A stretch of DNA of 64,000 bases from an uncultured Verrucomicrobiota bacterium (lineage in GTDB: Bacteria; Verrucomicrobiota; Verrucomicrobiia; Opitutales; Opitutaceae), in assembly GCA_913058185.1 (NCBI GenBank), contig CAJXQX010000004.1:1-64000 (forward strand), written 5' to 3'. Under the pieces are notes generated by a model. It was given only the letters and a program-made list of their open reading frames with translations, did not search any database and was not told the origin of the DNA. This document shows, piece by piece, positions 1-9,106 of this stretch (position 1 is the stretch's first letter; each line of letters opens with the position of its first letter). Both the position numbers and the translations under genes were made by a program.

Positions 1-863
1 TGAGCCGCTGATGGCAACATCGCCTGGGCTACACCGGTTATTTCCAACTCTATAGTGTCCCCTTCCGTCGACTGCCTTGGCTCGACTATACCGAAAAACG
101 CGACCTCTACGAACCAGGTGGAATCATCGGTGGACAACCCGCCATCTTTGCCGCGTGGGAAAAATCCGGCAAAGCATGGTCGCGCTCGGACTGGCGACAA
201 AACGACCAAACCAATGTCGCACGCTTGTTGGATGAGGTGCGCACTGGCGACATCGAGCTCAGCTATCTCTTCACTTCTCAACTCGACGCCATCATGCACG
301 CCCACGGCACCACTGGACCCGAGGTGGATGCCGCCTTAGAGCGATTCGGCAACTGGATGCGTGAGATCGTCAGCGCGGCCGAGGAGAACTACGACGAAGT
401 GCGAGTGCACTTGTTCAGCGATCACGGCATGACCGATACCACTGGAAAAGTTGCATGTTGGTGGATTTCGAATCGCTAGGATTACGCTACGGCGAAGACT
501 ACGCTGCAGTGTGGGATTCGACGATGGTGCGGTTCTGGTTTCCTGGCGGAGCGGAGGTTGAGGCAAAAGTATCCGCGTGGTTAGCGGAGCGCAACGAAGG
601 ACAAATCTTGGACGATGCCGCTCTCAAGGACAATGCCTGCCTCTTCCCCGATCGGCGCTACGGTAAACTTTGGTATTTACTCAATACCGGGCACGATCTT
701 CGCCCCTTCCTTCATGAATCAACGGCACGTGCACGGCATGCATGGATTTGACCCTCAGGACGCCGATAGTGCGGCTTGTTGGTTGACCAATCATGACCAT
801 TACATCGCGCCCACCCGGATCGAAAAGATCCACGACGTGATGCTTGCCGCGTCCCGCACCTAA
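1..863 (+). pseudogene. Alkaline phosphatase/phosphodiesterase-family gene, 5'-truncated, with frameshifts
   Basis: The family hydrolyses phosphodiester or pyrophosphate bonds through a two-metal site. The visible part is the C-terminal two thirds: a segment with HRLGYTGYFQLY and DLYEPGGIIGG, the SQLDAIMHAHG region, the metal-binding SDHGM (about 418-432), a YGEDYAAVWDSTM segment, and GMHGFDPQDADSAA near the end. These lie in two frames. Frame 3 runs from about 9 to 455, frame 2 from about 455 to 690, then frame 3 again to the TAA at 861-863. A base seems lost near 452-456 and one gained near 688-692, so the two shifts cancel. A TGA at 9-11 is also in the frame of the first part. The 5' end lies outside the window. 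Because the whole family pattern is still readable, this is either a recent pseudogene or an assembly error. The family assignment is fairly safe; the exact substrate is unknown. Confidence 0.7.
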
Positions 864-931
864 GGAATCGCACTTCGTTGCCGGTTCGAGCGTGATTTTG
901 GTCTCCGATCCTGCCACACGTTGGGACGTTG

Positions 932-1843
932 ATGAACACCGCCGAGATCGCCGCTGCCCTTCCCGCCCATGCTGTTACCTCTATCGAGGGACTTTCGTTT
1001 CCGCTCCTCGCCTCTGGCAAGGTGCGCGAGATCTACGATCTGGGGGACGCGTTACTCCTCATCGCAACGGATCGGCTCTCGGCCTACGACGTGATCTTGC
1101 CCGATGGTATTCCGGGCAAAGGTATCCTGCTCAATCAACTGAGTCTGTGGTGGTTTGAACGCACGACCGATCTGATCGACAATCACCTGCTCCCTGATCA
1201 ATCCGGCGAATTCGATCGTCGGGGCATCACCGACTCCGACCTGCGTCTGCGCAGTATGATCGTGCGTAAACTCAATCCACTTACCATCGAATGTGTGGTT
1301 CGGGGATATTTGGTGGGATCGGGTTGGGCCTCTTATCAGGAATCCGGCCAGGTCTGCGGCCACCATCTTCCTGTTGGTCTCGCTCAAGCCGCGAAACTGC
1401 CTGAGCCCCTCTTCACTCCCACGACCAAGGCCGCAGTGGGGGATCACGACGAACCCATCAACGACGCGCAAGGTGCCGCTGCTGTCGGTGCAGCGCGCTA
1501 CGACCAGGTCAAGGCGATCAGCCTAGCGATTTATCAGCGCGGTCACGATCTGACCACGAAAGCCGGTATGATCCTGGCCGACACCAAATTTGAATTTGGC
1601 ACCGATGATTCCGGCAACCTCATCCTCATCGACGAAGTGTTAACACCCGATTCATCCCGCTACTGGCCGGCCGACGAATACCGCACTGATTGCTCACCCC
1701 CGAGCTACGACAAACAATTCGTGCGCGACCACCTCACCGCCATTGCCTGGAACAAACAGCCTCCAGCGCCTACCCTCCCCGCCGATATCATCAGCCGCAC
1801 CCAGGCCAAATACCTCGCCGCTCTGCGCAATCTGATCGGTTAG
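932..1843 (+). CDS. purC: Phosphoribosylaminoimidazole-succinocarboxamide synthase
   Basis: SAICAR synthetase joins aspartate to CAIR with ATP in de novo purine synthesis; it is cytosolic. The 303-residue protein has the family landmarks: SGKVREIYD at residues 28-36, DRLSAYDV at 47-54, VVRGYLVGSGW at about 122-132, LADTKFEFG, and IDEVLTPDSSRYW near the C-terminus. This is the long form (about 300 residues) found in many bacteria and yeast, rather than the short 240-residue form. I chose the ATG at 932; an in-frame TTG lies one codon upstream at 929. The next gene, cinA, runs towards it, and the 47-bp gap holds a palindrome that may act as a two-way terminator. No operon partner is visible. 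Identification is secure. Confidence 0.95.
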   Translation: MNTAEIAAALPAHAVTSIEGLSFPLLASGKVREIYDLGDALLLIATDRLSAYDVILPDGIPGKGILLNQLSLWWFERTTDLIDNHLLPDQSGEFDRRGITDSDLRLRSMIVRKLNPLTIECVVRGYLVGSGWASYQESGQVCGHHLPVGLAQAAKLPEPLFTPTTKAAVGDHDEPINDAQGAAAVGAARYDQVKAISLAIYQRGHDLTTKAGMILADTKFEFGTDDSGNLILIDEVLTPDSSRYWPADEYRTDCSPPSYDKQFVRDHLTAIAWNKQPPAPTLPADIISRTQAKYLAALRNLIG

Positions 1844-1852
1844 AAATCGAGC

Positions 1853-1875
1853 GAGGTCAGCGACCTCGGCTACAG
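1853..1875. repeat. REP-like palindrome between purC and cinA
   Basis: A perfect hairpin, GAGGTC-AGC-GACCTC, followed by GGCTACAG, lies between the convergent purC and cinA stops. A near copy, GGGGTC-AGC-GACCCC plus the same GGCTACAG tail, occurs at 59164-59186. The position fits a two-way terminator or an interspersed REP-type repeat. Confidence 0.6.
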
Positions 1876-1890
1876 CGACACTCCGTCCGG

Positions 1891-3201
1891 CTACCAGTCG
1901 TCCAAGCCAATTGAACGGGCCGGGATTTCGGGCTGGTTTTTGACCTTCATCAATTCGCGGCGCAACCAGTCCAACGCCGCGTTTACCGCTCGGCGTTTCA
2001 CCGTTGGGCGAGGTCCTGGGTAACGTAGCCGTTTCGACCACACGCCTTGCGGAGAATAAAGGGCCAAGAACATCGTGCCGACCGGGTTCTCACTATTCCC
2101 GCCACACGGCCCCGCGAATCCCGTGATCGCTAGACCGTAATCAGCTCCGAGCTTCTCAGCCGCACCGGCTGCCATCGCGACCGCATTTTCTGCGCTCACC
2201 GCCCCGTGCTGCATCAGAATCTCTTCCGGGACTTCCAGCAGCTGCATCTTAGATTGGTTCGAATAGCACACCGCTCCTCCGGCAAAAAATTTCGTAGCGC
2301 CCGCCAAATCGGTGAAACTACTCGCCAATATACCACCCGTCGCCGTCTCCGCGACTGCCAGCATGCGATCCGCTTTACGCAACATGTCGGCGCACACCTT
2401 GGCCAACCCGTCGTGCCCGAAACACATGAAGTCTTCGCCCAACAATCCGGCGCACTCCGCCGCGATCTTTTCCAATTCGGCGTGATTGAGCCCGTCGTTC
2501 ACCGCACTCAATCGACAATCGCACTGTCCTTGATGGGCACAGAACGCGACCTCCAGGTCCGGCGCATGACGGTCAAACACCGGCTGCAACAACGTCTCCA
2601 GCGCCGACTCCCCGATCCCCGCTGTGCGCAGTTGCACGTAGCTTTCACCCTCTTCGAGCAGCCCCAGCTTAGCCAAGCGCGGCAAGACCTGATCGGTGAT
2701 CATGGGCTGCAACTCATTGGGCGGCCCCGGCAACATGATCAAAACCCGATCCCCTTCGGCATACCAAAGCCCCGGTGCTGTGCCATTCGCATTCGGGATG
2801 ATCTCCCCGTCGGCAAATCGATAGGCCTGTTTCAAATTGTTTTCCGTCATCGGACGATTAAAGGTCCGGAAACGATCCCTGATCGCCTTCTCAATCTCCG
2901 GATCAAACACCAGTTCCTGCCCCAGCACCGCCGCCACCACTTCGCGCGTCCGGTCGTCACAGGTCGGACCGAGCCCTCCCGTGGTGATCACCACCTGCGC
3001 TCGGGCCCAGCTTTCCCGAAATTGGGCGGCAATCGCATCCGCGTTGTCGGTGATCGTGACGTTGCGCGTCAGGGTCGCACCATGACGCCTCAATTGACCA
3101 CCCACGTAGGTGAGATGTCCGTTGGCGGTGAGGCCAAGTAGGAGTTCATCACCCAGAGTGATCAGTTCAAAAGTTGGTTGTGAAGGAATTACGTCAGACA
3201 A
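1891..3201 (-). CDS. cinA: CinA-family protein, nicotinamide-nucleotide amidohydrolase
   Basis: CinA proteins pair an N-terminal MoaB/MogA-like (COG1058) domain with a C-terminal PncC domain that deamidates nicotinamide mononucleotide for pyridine-nucleotide recycling. The N-terminal domain shows FELITLGDELLLG and TTGGLGPTCDDRTRE. The C-terminal domain shows AETATGGILAS, FAGGAVCYSN and GLAITGFAGP. At about 436 residues the length is normal for the family. The reading frame is open for 60 more codons upstream, but that part would overlap the divergent uvrC gene and has no family similarity. I therefore place the start at the TTG at 3199-3201, just before DVIPSQPTFELI. No ATG or GTG fits better, so the start is the weak point. 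The C-terminus is convergent with purC. Confidence 0.9.
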   Translation of the reverse strand: MSDVIPSQPTFELITLGDELLLGLTANGHLTYVGGQLRRHGATLTRNVTITDNADAIAAQFRESWARAQVVITTGGLGPTCDDRTREVVAAVLGQELVFDPEIEKAIRDRFRTFNRPMTENNLKQAYRFADGEIIPNANGTAPGLWYAEGDRVLIMLPGPPNELQPMITDQVLPRLAKLGLLEEGESYVQLRTAGIGESALETLLQPVFDRHAPDLEVAFCAHQGQCDCRLSAVNDGLNHAELEKIAAECAGLLGEDFMCFGHDGLAKVCADMLRKADRMLAVAETATGGILASSFTDLAGATKFFAGGAVCYSNQSKMQLLEVPEEILMQHGAVSAENAVAMAAGAAEKLGADYGLAITGFAGPCGGNSENPVGTMFLALYSPQGVWSKRLRYPGPRPTVKRRAVNAALDWLRRELMKVKNQPEIPARSIGLDDW

Positions 3202-3342
3202 AACGTCGAAGAAAGGAACCGGTCCAAACGAGAAACCGTTTGCGGATACTGAAAGTAAGCTAAACTGCCGGAATATCCAGTCTGTCGGGCAATTCAGTAA
3301 AGATTTCCGTAATCTCAACCTACTGCCCCAGCATTCCCACCC

Positions 3343-4830
3343 ATGAGCGCCTCTCCCGAACTCAAAGAAAAAGTCCGCCATCTGCCGGACACGCCAGGGG
3401 TGTATCTCATGAAAGACCGCCTCGGCCGCATCCTTTATGTGGGGAAAGCCAAGGCGCTCAAAAAGCGAGTCTCGACCTACTTCACGCTATCTCGCCGTAA
3501 TCTTCATTCCCCCAAGATTCGCGCCCTCGTCGAGCTCATCACGGATTTTGACACCATCGAAGTGAAGTCCGAACCCGAAGCGCTGCTGCTGGAAGGCCGG
3601 CTGATCAAGCAGTGGAAGCCCAAATACAACACCGACTTCATCGACGACAAACGTTTCCTCCAGGTCCGCGTCGATCCCAAGGAAACCCTCTCCCGCTTCC
3701 GCCTCACCCGTATTCGCAAGGACAGCAACTCCCGCTATTTCGGCCCCTTCGCTCACAGTAATCTGCTGCGGCGCACCCTCGCGCAAATGCGGCGGCAATA
3801 CGGTGTCCTTCTCAGCGATGCCAATCCCCGACGTTTACCTGATGGTCGCTGGCGCCTTTACGATGATGTGCGCCAAGAAATCTACGGTCACGCCAACGAG
3901 ATCACCGCCGATGAATACCGCGAACGCGTCGAAGAAGCCTGCGCGTTTCTCGACGGTAAATCCCGCGAATGGCTCGATACGCTGACCAACGAGATGCAGG
4001 CGGCCGCCACCGAGCAACGTTTCGAAAAGGCCGCCGAACTACGTGACATCGTATTCGCCCTCAAGAAAACCCTCGAAAAAGCCCGCCGGTTCGAACGCGA
4101 CCACCCCACGATTCGTCCCGACGAAGATGCGCTTAGCACGCTCCAAGAGGCCCTCGCGTTGCCCGTCTTGCCAGAGCACATGGAGTGTTTCGATATCTCG
4201 CACATCAGCGGCACGTTCGTCGTCGCCTCGATGGTGCACTTCACCGCCGGCCGACCCGACAAAGCGCAATACCGCCGCTTCAAAATCAAGAGCTTCATCG
4301 GCAACGACGACTTCCGCGCCATGGAGGAAGTTGTCGGCCGGCGCTACCGTCGCCTCCGCGACGAAGGCAAGGCGCTCCCCGACCTCATCGTAGTCGATGG
4401 CGGCCAAGGTCAAGTCGGCGCGGCCCTCAAGGCCTTCTACGCCCTCGACCTCGAGCCCCCGGCGATGATCGGCTTGGCCAAGAAAAACGAGACCGTCATC
4501 TTCGCCGACGCGCGCCCTCCGCTCAACCTCGGCCTCAGGCACCCTGGTCTGCAATTGCTCCAACGCATGCGCGACGAAGCCCATCGCTTCGCCAACACCT
4601 TCAACGCCGACCTGCGTTCGCGGAAAATCCGCGAATCCATCCTCGAAGACTTCCCCGGGCTCGGTCCCGTCCGACGCACCGCGCTGTTGGATCACTTCGG
4701 CTCTATCGAGCGGCTCCGCGGCGCGAGCGTGACCGCCCTCAACGAGGTTCCTGGTATCGGTTCAAAATTCGCAGTGGAACTGCACCGCTTTCTGGCCCCT
4801 GATAACCCGACCTCGACTCCCTCAGCATAA
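3343..4830 (+). CDS. uvrC: UvrABC excinuclease subunit C
   Basis: UvrC makes both incisions around a DNA lesion in nucleotide excision repair. Domains in order: GIY-YIG nuclease (about residues 15-95, with TPGVYLMKD and ILYVGKAK) for the 3' cut; a UVR motif (about 210-245, with RFEKAAELRD); an RNase H-like nuclease with FDISHISG (Asp284), VVDGGQGQ (Asp352) and EAHRFAN (His414) for the 5' cut; and a C-terminal helix-hairpin-helix pair (about 435-490, FPGLGP and VPGIGSKFA). At 495 residues it is shorter than the usual 600 of Proteobacteria and Firmicutes, but every catalytic block is present. It is divergent from cinA. The following gene starts 16 bp after its stop, so read-through transcription is possible. 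Confidence 0.95.
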   Translation: MSASPELKEKVRHLPDTPGVYLMKDRLGRILYVGKAKALKKRVSTYFTLSRRNLHSPKIRALVELITDFDTIEVKSEPEALLLEGRLIKQWKPKYNTDFIDDKRFLQVRVDPKETLSRFRLTRIRKDSNSRYFGPFAHSNLLRRTLAQMRRQYGVLLSDANPRRLPDGRWRLYDDVRQEIYGHANEITADEYRERVEEACAFLDGKSREWLDTLTNEMQAAATEQRFEKAAELRDIVFALKKTLEKARRFERDHPTIRPDEDALSTLQEALALPVLPEHMECFDISHISGTFVVASMVHFTAGRPDKAQYRRFKIKSFIGNDDFRAMEEVVGRRYRRLRDEGKALPDLIVVDGGQGQVGAALKAFYALDLEPPAMIGLAKKNETVIFADARPPLNLGLRHPGLQLLQRMRDEAHRFANTFNADLRSRKIRESILEDFPGLGPVRRTALLDHFGSIERLRGASVTALNEVPGIGSKFAVELHRFLAPDNPTSTPSA

Positions 4831-4846
4831 CCCTCCCCTTTTTTCC

Positions 4847-5704
4847 ATGCCCTCTACCCCTTCCTCCCGTCGCACCTTTCTCAAAACCGCCGCGTTGGCC
4901 TCTGCCGGTGCGGCTTGGGTCGCGCCCACCTCCGCTAAGTCGGTCCACCCTCCAATGCCGGGCAGTCCGCTCCAACTTGGCATCGCGAGTTACTCCACAC
5001 GTAAACTCTCCCGTCAGGACACCTTCAAACTCGCCCGCGAACTGGGCACGCCCAACGTCAACATCAAGTCGTTCCATCTTGATTATGACGCCGACATTCT
5101 CGAGGTAGCGGCCTTCCAGCAGGACGTAGCCGACGCGGGAATTCGCATCACCGGTGGCGGCGTCGTAACTCTGAAGGAAGACGCCGATGCCCCGATCGAA
5201 GATGCCTTCAACTACGCCCGGGCTGCCGGCATGCCGATGATGGTGATCGCCCCTACCTTCGAAACGCTTCCGCGCATCGAACACTTCGTCAAAAAATTTG
5301 ATATCGCCGTCGCGATTCACAATCACGGCCCCGAGGATAAACTGTTCCCCACGGGGGCTTCGGCCCTACCCCATATTTCAAAACTGGATGCCCGGGTCGG
5401 CGTCTGTCTCGACATCGGCCACTCCGCTCGATCCGGATCCGATCTCGTTGCCGAGGTCGCCGAACTCGGCCCGCGCTTGCTCGACCTGCACGTCAAAGAC
5501 CTGACCGATCTCAGCGACAAAACGTCCATTTGTGTTGTGGGCGATGGCGTCCTACCGATCGCCCCATTCATGCGTCAGTTGATGGCGGTCGAATACCGAG
5601 GCTACGTGAATCTCGAATACGAAATTGACGCCGAAAACCCGCGCCATGGCATGCACCGATCCTTTGCCTTCATGCGCGGCGTCGCCGCCGGACTCGTCGC
5701 CTGA
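4847..5704 (+). CDS. Tat-exported sugar phosphate isomerase/epimerase-like TIM-barrel protein
   Basis: This is a xylose isomerase-like TIM barrel (AP endonuclease family 2 fold). Members isomerise, epimerise or dehydrate sugars and related polyols with a divalent metal. The N-terminus SSRRTFLKTAALASAGAAW is a twin-arginine signal, so the protein is probably folded in the cytoplasm and exported to the periplasm. The barrel begins at LQLGIASYSTRK. Likely metal ligands occur in IHNHGPED, CLDIGHS and LHVKDL, and the last Glu in NLEYEID. The length (285) suits the family. It sits 16 bp after uvrC and 41 bp before a large cytochrome c protein, followed by a sialate O-acetylesterase. The three may form a small periplasmic sugar-handling unit (inference). 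The substrate cannot be read from the sequence. Confidence 0.85.
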   Translation: MPSTPSSRRTFLKTAALASAGAAWVAPTSAKSVHPPMPGSPLQLGIASYSTRKLSRQDTFKLARELGTPNVNIKSFHLDYDADILEVAAFQQDVADAGIRITGGGVVTLKEDADAPIEDAFNYARAAGMPMMVIAPTFETLPRIEHFVKKFDIAVAIHNHGPEDKLFPTGASALPHISKLDARVGVCLDIGHSARSGSDLVAEVAELGPRLLDLHVKDLTDLSDKTSICVVGDGVLPIAPFMRQLMAVEYRGYVNLEYEIDAENPRHGMHRSFAFMRGVAAGLVA

Positions 5705-5745
5705 TTCGCTGCTCCGCGCCCTGTCCCAACTTTGTCGATTCTCTG

Positions 5746-8700
5746 ATGCACTTTTGCCCCCGCTTGTTCCTCATCTGTAGCCTGACCGCCTGCAGCCTCC
5801 CAACGCTCTCCAACGCCGAAACCATTCCGGGGGCCAACGGCCTCGAGTTAACCGAGTTCGCACGGGAGCCCCTCGTGCGCAACGCCGTCGCCGTGACGGT
5901 CGATGAACGGGACAATGTCTTCGTGACTTCGGTGGTTCGCCGCCAAGCCGCCGATCTCGACATTCGCCGTTTCCGTGAGTGGATCGAAACCGAACTGGGC
6001 TTCACTTCGGTCGAAGAAAAGCGCGCGTGGTTCAAGGTGAATCTCACCCCCGAAAACTCAGCCAAATTCACTGGCCGCTTTGAAGATCACAACGGCGATG
6101 GGAGCTGGGATTTCGCTGATCTCTCCTTACTCTCGGACAAGATCACCCGCCTTACCGACACCGATGGGGTAGGCCTAGCGGATGAGTTTATAAAATTCAA
6201 CGCCGCCGAGAACTCTGAGGTTACCGGCATCGCCGCCGGCCTCGCGGCTTGGGACGGCGCCATTTACGCCACGGTGGAGCCCGATCTCGTCAAGCTCACC
6301 GACCCCGACGGCGACGGAATTTTCGATCATCGCGATGTGCTCGCGACCGGCTTCTCTGTTCACATTGGCTATGGCGGTCACAACTTCAGTGGCGCGATTA
6401 TCGGACCCGACGGCCGTCTCTACGCCTCCGTAGCAGATCGGGGAATGAACGTCACCGATCGCGCGGGGGTGAATCACTACAACCCCCATAGCGGCGCGAT
6501 CGTTCGCTGCGAACTCGATGGCTCCAATTTCGAAATCTTCGCCTACGGTTTACGCAATACCCAAGAACCGGCATTCGATGCGTTCGGCAACCTCTTCGGC
6601 GTGGACAACGATGGAGATTTTAAGACTGAAAAAGAACGGCTCGTTTACATCACCGAGGGATCCGACACCGGCTGGCGCACGAACTGGCAATACCGCGGCG
6701 ACGATTGGCTGCCCTGGATGGACGAGCGGCTCGCGTTCCCTGCGCACGACGAGCAACCGTCCTACATCACGCCCGCGCTCCAACTTTATAAGGATGGGCC
6801 CGCCGGATTCGCATTCAACCCCGGCACCGCGCTCAACCCCTTCTATCGTGATCACTTCTTCATGACGGCCTTTCCATCGCGAAACCTTTACGCCTTCCAA
6901 CTCGAGCCCGACGGCGCCGCCTACCGGATGACTGGCGAGCACAACGTAGCGCAAGGCGCCCTGATGGTGGGCATGAGCTTCAGCCCTAGTGGAGCGCTCT
7001 ACATCGCCGACTGGTCGTCATCCGGTTACGACATGAATGAAAAGGGCGCCGTATGGAAACTCGACGACCCGACTCAGGCTAATTCGATTGTGCGACAAAA
7101 AACGGCCCAGCTCTTCGCTCAGAATTGGGCGGATGAAACCTCGTCAGGCCTACGACAACACCTTTCATATCCCGACCAACGCGTCCGCATGAAAGCGCAA
7201 TTTGAAATAGTCAAACGAAACGACGCCCAGGGGTTACTCTCGCAGGCCACCAATCGTGCCGTTCCTCAATTAGGTCGCATTCACGCCATCTGGGGACTCG
7301 GTCAACTTCACCGCCGCGGCGACCACGTATCTACCAAATCGATCCAAATATTACTAAGCGATCCAAACGCGGAAGTTCGCGCCCAAACCGCCAAAATAAT
7401 CAGCGATGGAGGCATCGCTGATTCCGAGGTGCGCAAAACACTGCGGGTCCTGTTAAACGATCCCGCCGACCGGCCGCGGTTCTTCGCCGCGATCGCACTG
7501 GGGAAACTCGGAGACGAGTCTTCCCGGGACGCGTTGGTCGACTATCTCAATCGAGACGGCTCCGATCGATTCCACCGTCACGCCGCGGTCATGGGACTCG
7601 CCGGAGGGGTTGCTCCCGCCGAGATCGCTGCACTCTCTGCCCACCCGAATCGACATGTCCGCTTGGCGGCGATCGTCGCGTTGCGTCGGCTGCGGAGCAC
7701 CGAGGTGACCGCCTTCCTTAATGATTCCGACGCTCTCGTTGTCGCCGAGGCTGCCAGTGCGATTCATGACGATGAATCCATCCCCGACGCTCTGCCCGCC
7801 TTAGCTCAGTTACTGAGCTCCTCGCAGACCCTGCACGAACGCACTCAACGGCGAGCACTCAGTGCCGCGCTTCGACTTCGAGATGCCCCGTTTGCTCAGC
7901 TCGTTGCCGATTTCGCTGCCGTCGACACCCATTCGTCCGCGATTCGGTTGCACGCGTTGACTCTGCTCAACGACTGGTTGACCCCCGCCCGGCTCGACAC
8001 CGTCGAAGGTCGCTACCGCCCACTGAAACAGGCTTGGCCCGAACGTCTGGCTCTCTCGGTTGAAACGAGCCTGACCGCTCTCAGCAAATCAGCTGATCCA
8101 GAAATCGCTCAAGCCGCCTGGGAAGCCGCGGCTAAGTTTGGGATTCAGCAGACCCCGGCAGACTTGATTGCGATTTTCAATCAGGACACTCCGCTTTCCG
8201 CGGCCGCTCTCGCGCAACTGAGTAATATGAATGTTGCCGGTATCAGACAGTATACCAATCAGGCGATGGATTCCCACCACAGTAGTGTTAAGCAACAGGC
8301 CCTGCGGGTTATCGCCAAAATCGCCGCCGCTGATCTCGCCGGTTACGTCCGGAAATTTATCGATGATCAAGCCATTGCCGAGGCCCGCACCGGGATCGAG
8401 CTGATGAGCCGCTCTACTCAGACATCCGCCATTGTTGGTGTGCGCACTGCGATTAATAAATTGTTACGCGGCGAACTGGACTCCGCACTTAGCTTGGACG
8501 CACTAACCGCAGCCAGCAAATCGCAAGACCGAGACACCTTGGCCATCTTGGAGTTGTATCGTAAATCCAAGGACTCCTCGGACCCCTTGAGTCCATATCT
8601 GGAAACACTCCACGGTGGAGATGCCGTAAAAGGCCAAACCGTGTTTGAAACCTCAGTCGCCGCTCAATGCACCCTGTGCCACCGCATCGGCCGACGAGGC

Positions 8701-9039
8701 AGCAACGTGGGACCCGCTCTCACCGAAATCGGTGAGCGAGATTCCCGTTACATTCTCGAATCACTCGTCGACCCCGGAGCGGTCGTCGCGCCCGGATTCG
8801 GGATGACCAGCGTCACGCTAAAATCGGGGGAGTCTATCGCCGGAACCCTCATGGGCTCAACGGACGAAGGCATTAAGGTAAAAGCTCCGGATGGAAAAGT
8901 TCACCGCATCAAAACAGGAGACATCGCAAATCGCACCCCCGCCATGTCATCGATGCCTCCCATGGGCACGCTCATGTCCCGCTACGAACTCCGTGACCTG
9001 ATCACTTACCTCCAAACCTTGGTAGCCGACAAAAACTAG
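5746..9039 (+). CDS. PVC-type propeller/HEAT/cytochrome c protein (membrane-bound dehydrogenase type)
   Basis: A large secreted protein of a class mostly found in Planctomycetota and Verrucomicrobiota. A signal peptide covers about residues 1-25 (ending near LSNAE). A sugar dehydrogenase-like beta-propeller follows, with repeated DxDGDGxxD-type loops (LTDPDGDGIFDHRD) and NTQEPAFDAFGN, to about residue 440. A long run of HEAT-like helical repeats covers about 450-940. A C-terminal cytochrome c domain binds one heme through CTLCH at residues 975-979, with Met-rich SSMPPMG downstream as candidate axial ligand. Catalytic activity in this class is not established; periplasmic redox chemistry on sugars or alcohols is the usual guess. 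It lies between the TIM-barrel protein and the esterase on the same strand. Compare the operon at 38544-42838, where the same modules occur on two polypeptides. Confidence 0.85.
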   Translation: MHFCPRLFLICSLTACSLPTLSNAETIPGANGLELTEFAREPLVRNAVAVTVDERDNVFVTSVVRRQAADLDIRRFREWIETELGFTSVEEKRAWFKVNLTPENSAKFTGRFEDHNGDGSWDFADLSLLSDKITRLTDTDGVGLADEFIKFNAAENSEVTGIAAGLAAWDGAIYATVEPDLVKLTDPDGDGIFDHRDVLATGFSVHIGYGGHNFSGAIIGPDGRLYASVADRGMNVTDRAGVNHYNPHSGAIVRCELDGSNFEIFAYGLRNTQEPAFDAFGNLFGVDNDGDFKTEKERLVYITEGSDTGWRTNWQYRGDDWLPWMDERLAFPAHDEQPSYITPALQLYKDGPAGFAFNPGTALNPFYRDHFFMTAFPSRNLYAFQLEPDGAAYRMTGEHNVAQGALMVGMSFSPSGALYIADWSSSGYDMNEKGAVWKLDDPTQANSIVRQKTAQLFAQNWADETSSGLRQHLSYPDQRVRMKAQFEIVKRNDAQGLLSQATNRAVPQLGRIHAIWGLGQLHRRGDHVSTKSIQILLSDPNAEVRAQTAKIISDGGIADSEVRKTLRVLLNDPADRPRFFAAIALGKLGDESSRDALVDYLNRDGSDRFHRHAAVMGLAGGVAPAEIAALSAHPNRHVRLAAIVALRRLRSTEVTAFLNDSDALVVAEAASAIHDDESIPDALPALAQLLSSSQTLHERTQRRALSAALRLRDAPFAQLVADFAAVDTHSSAIRLHALTLLNDWLTPARLDTVEGRYRPLKQAWPERLALSVETSLTALSKSADPEIAQAAWEAAAKFGIQQTPADLIAIFNQDTPLSAAALAQLSNMNVAGIRQYTNQAMDSHHSSVKQQALRVIAKIAAADLAGYVRKFIDDQAIAEARTGIELMSRSTQTSAIVGVRTAINKLLRGELDSALSLDALTAASKSQDRDTLAILELYRKSKDSSDPLSPYLETLHGGDAVKGQTVFETSVAAQCTLCHRIGRRGSNVGPALTEIGERDSRYILESLVDPGAVVAPGFGMTSVTLKSGESIAGTLMGSTDEGIKVKAPDGKVHRIKTGDIANRTPAMSSMPPMGTLMSRYELRDLITYLQTLVADKN

Positions 9040-9060
9040 CATCCTCCCCCCTCTCTCCAC

Positions 9061-9083
9061 CTCTTACTCGTTCTCGTTCTCGA
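9061..9083. repeat. Short hexanucleotide repeat tract (CTCGTT type)
   Basis: The leader between the cytochrome protein gene and the esterase holds a run built from CTCGTT/CTTACT units. Longer tracts of the same units occur at 42841-42872 and 52400-52452, each also just before a gene start. Confidence 0.6.
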
Positions 9084-9106
9084 ACACTCAGACGGCTCCC
9101 TCCACC

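Noticed and set aside
2206-3141. 311-codon plus-strand open frame opposite cinA
   Set aside because: cinA is supported by both of its domains; the opposite frame is Arg/His/Gln-rich and has no family pattern.
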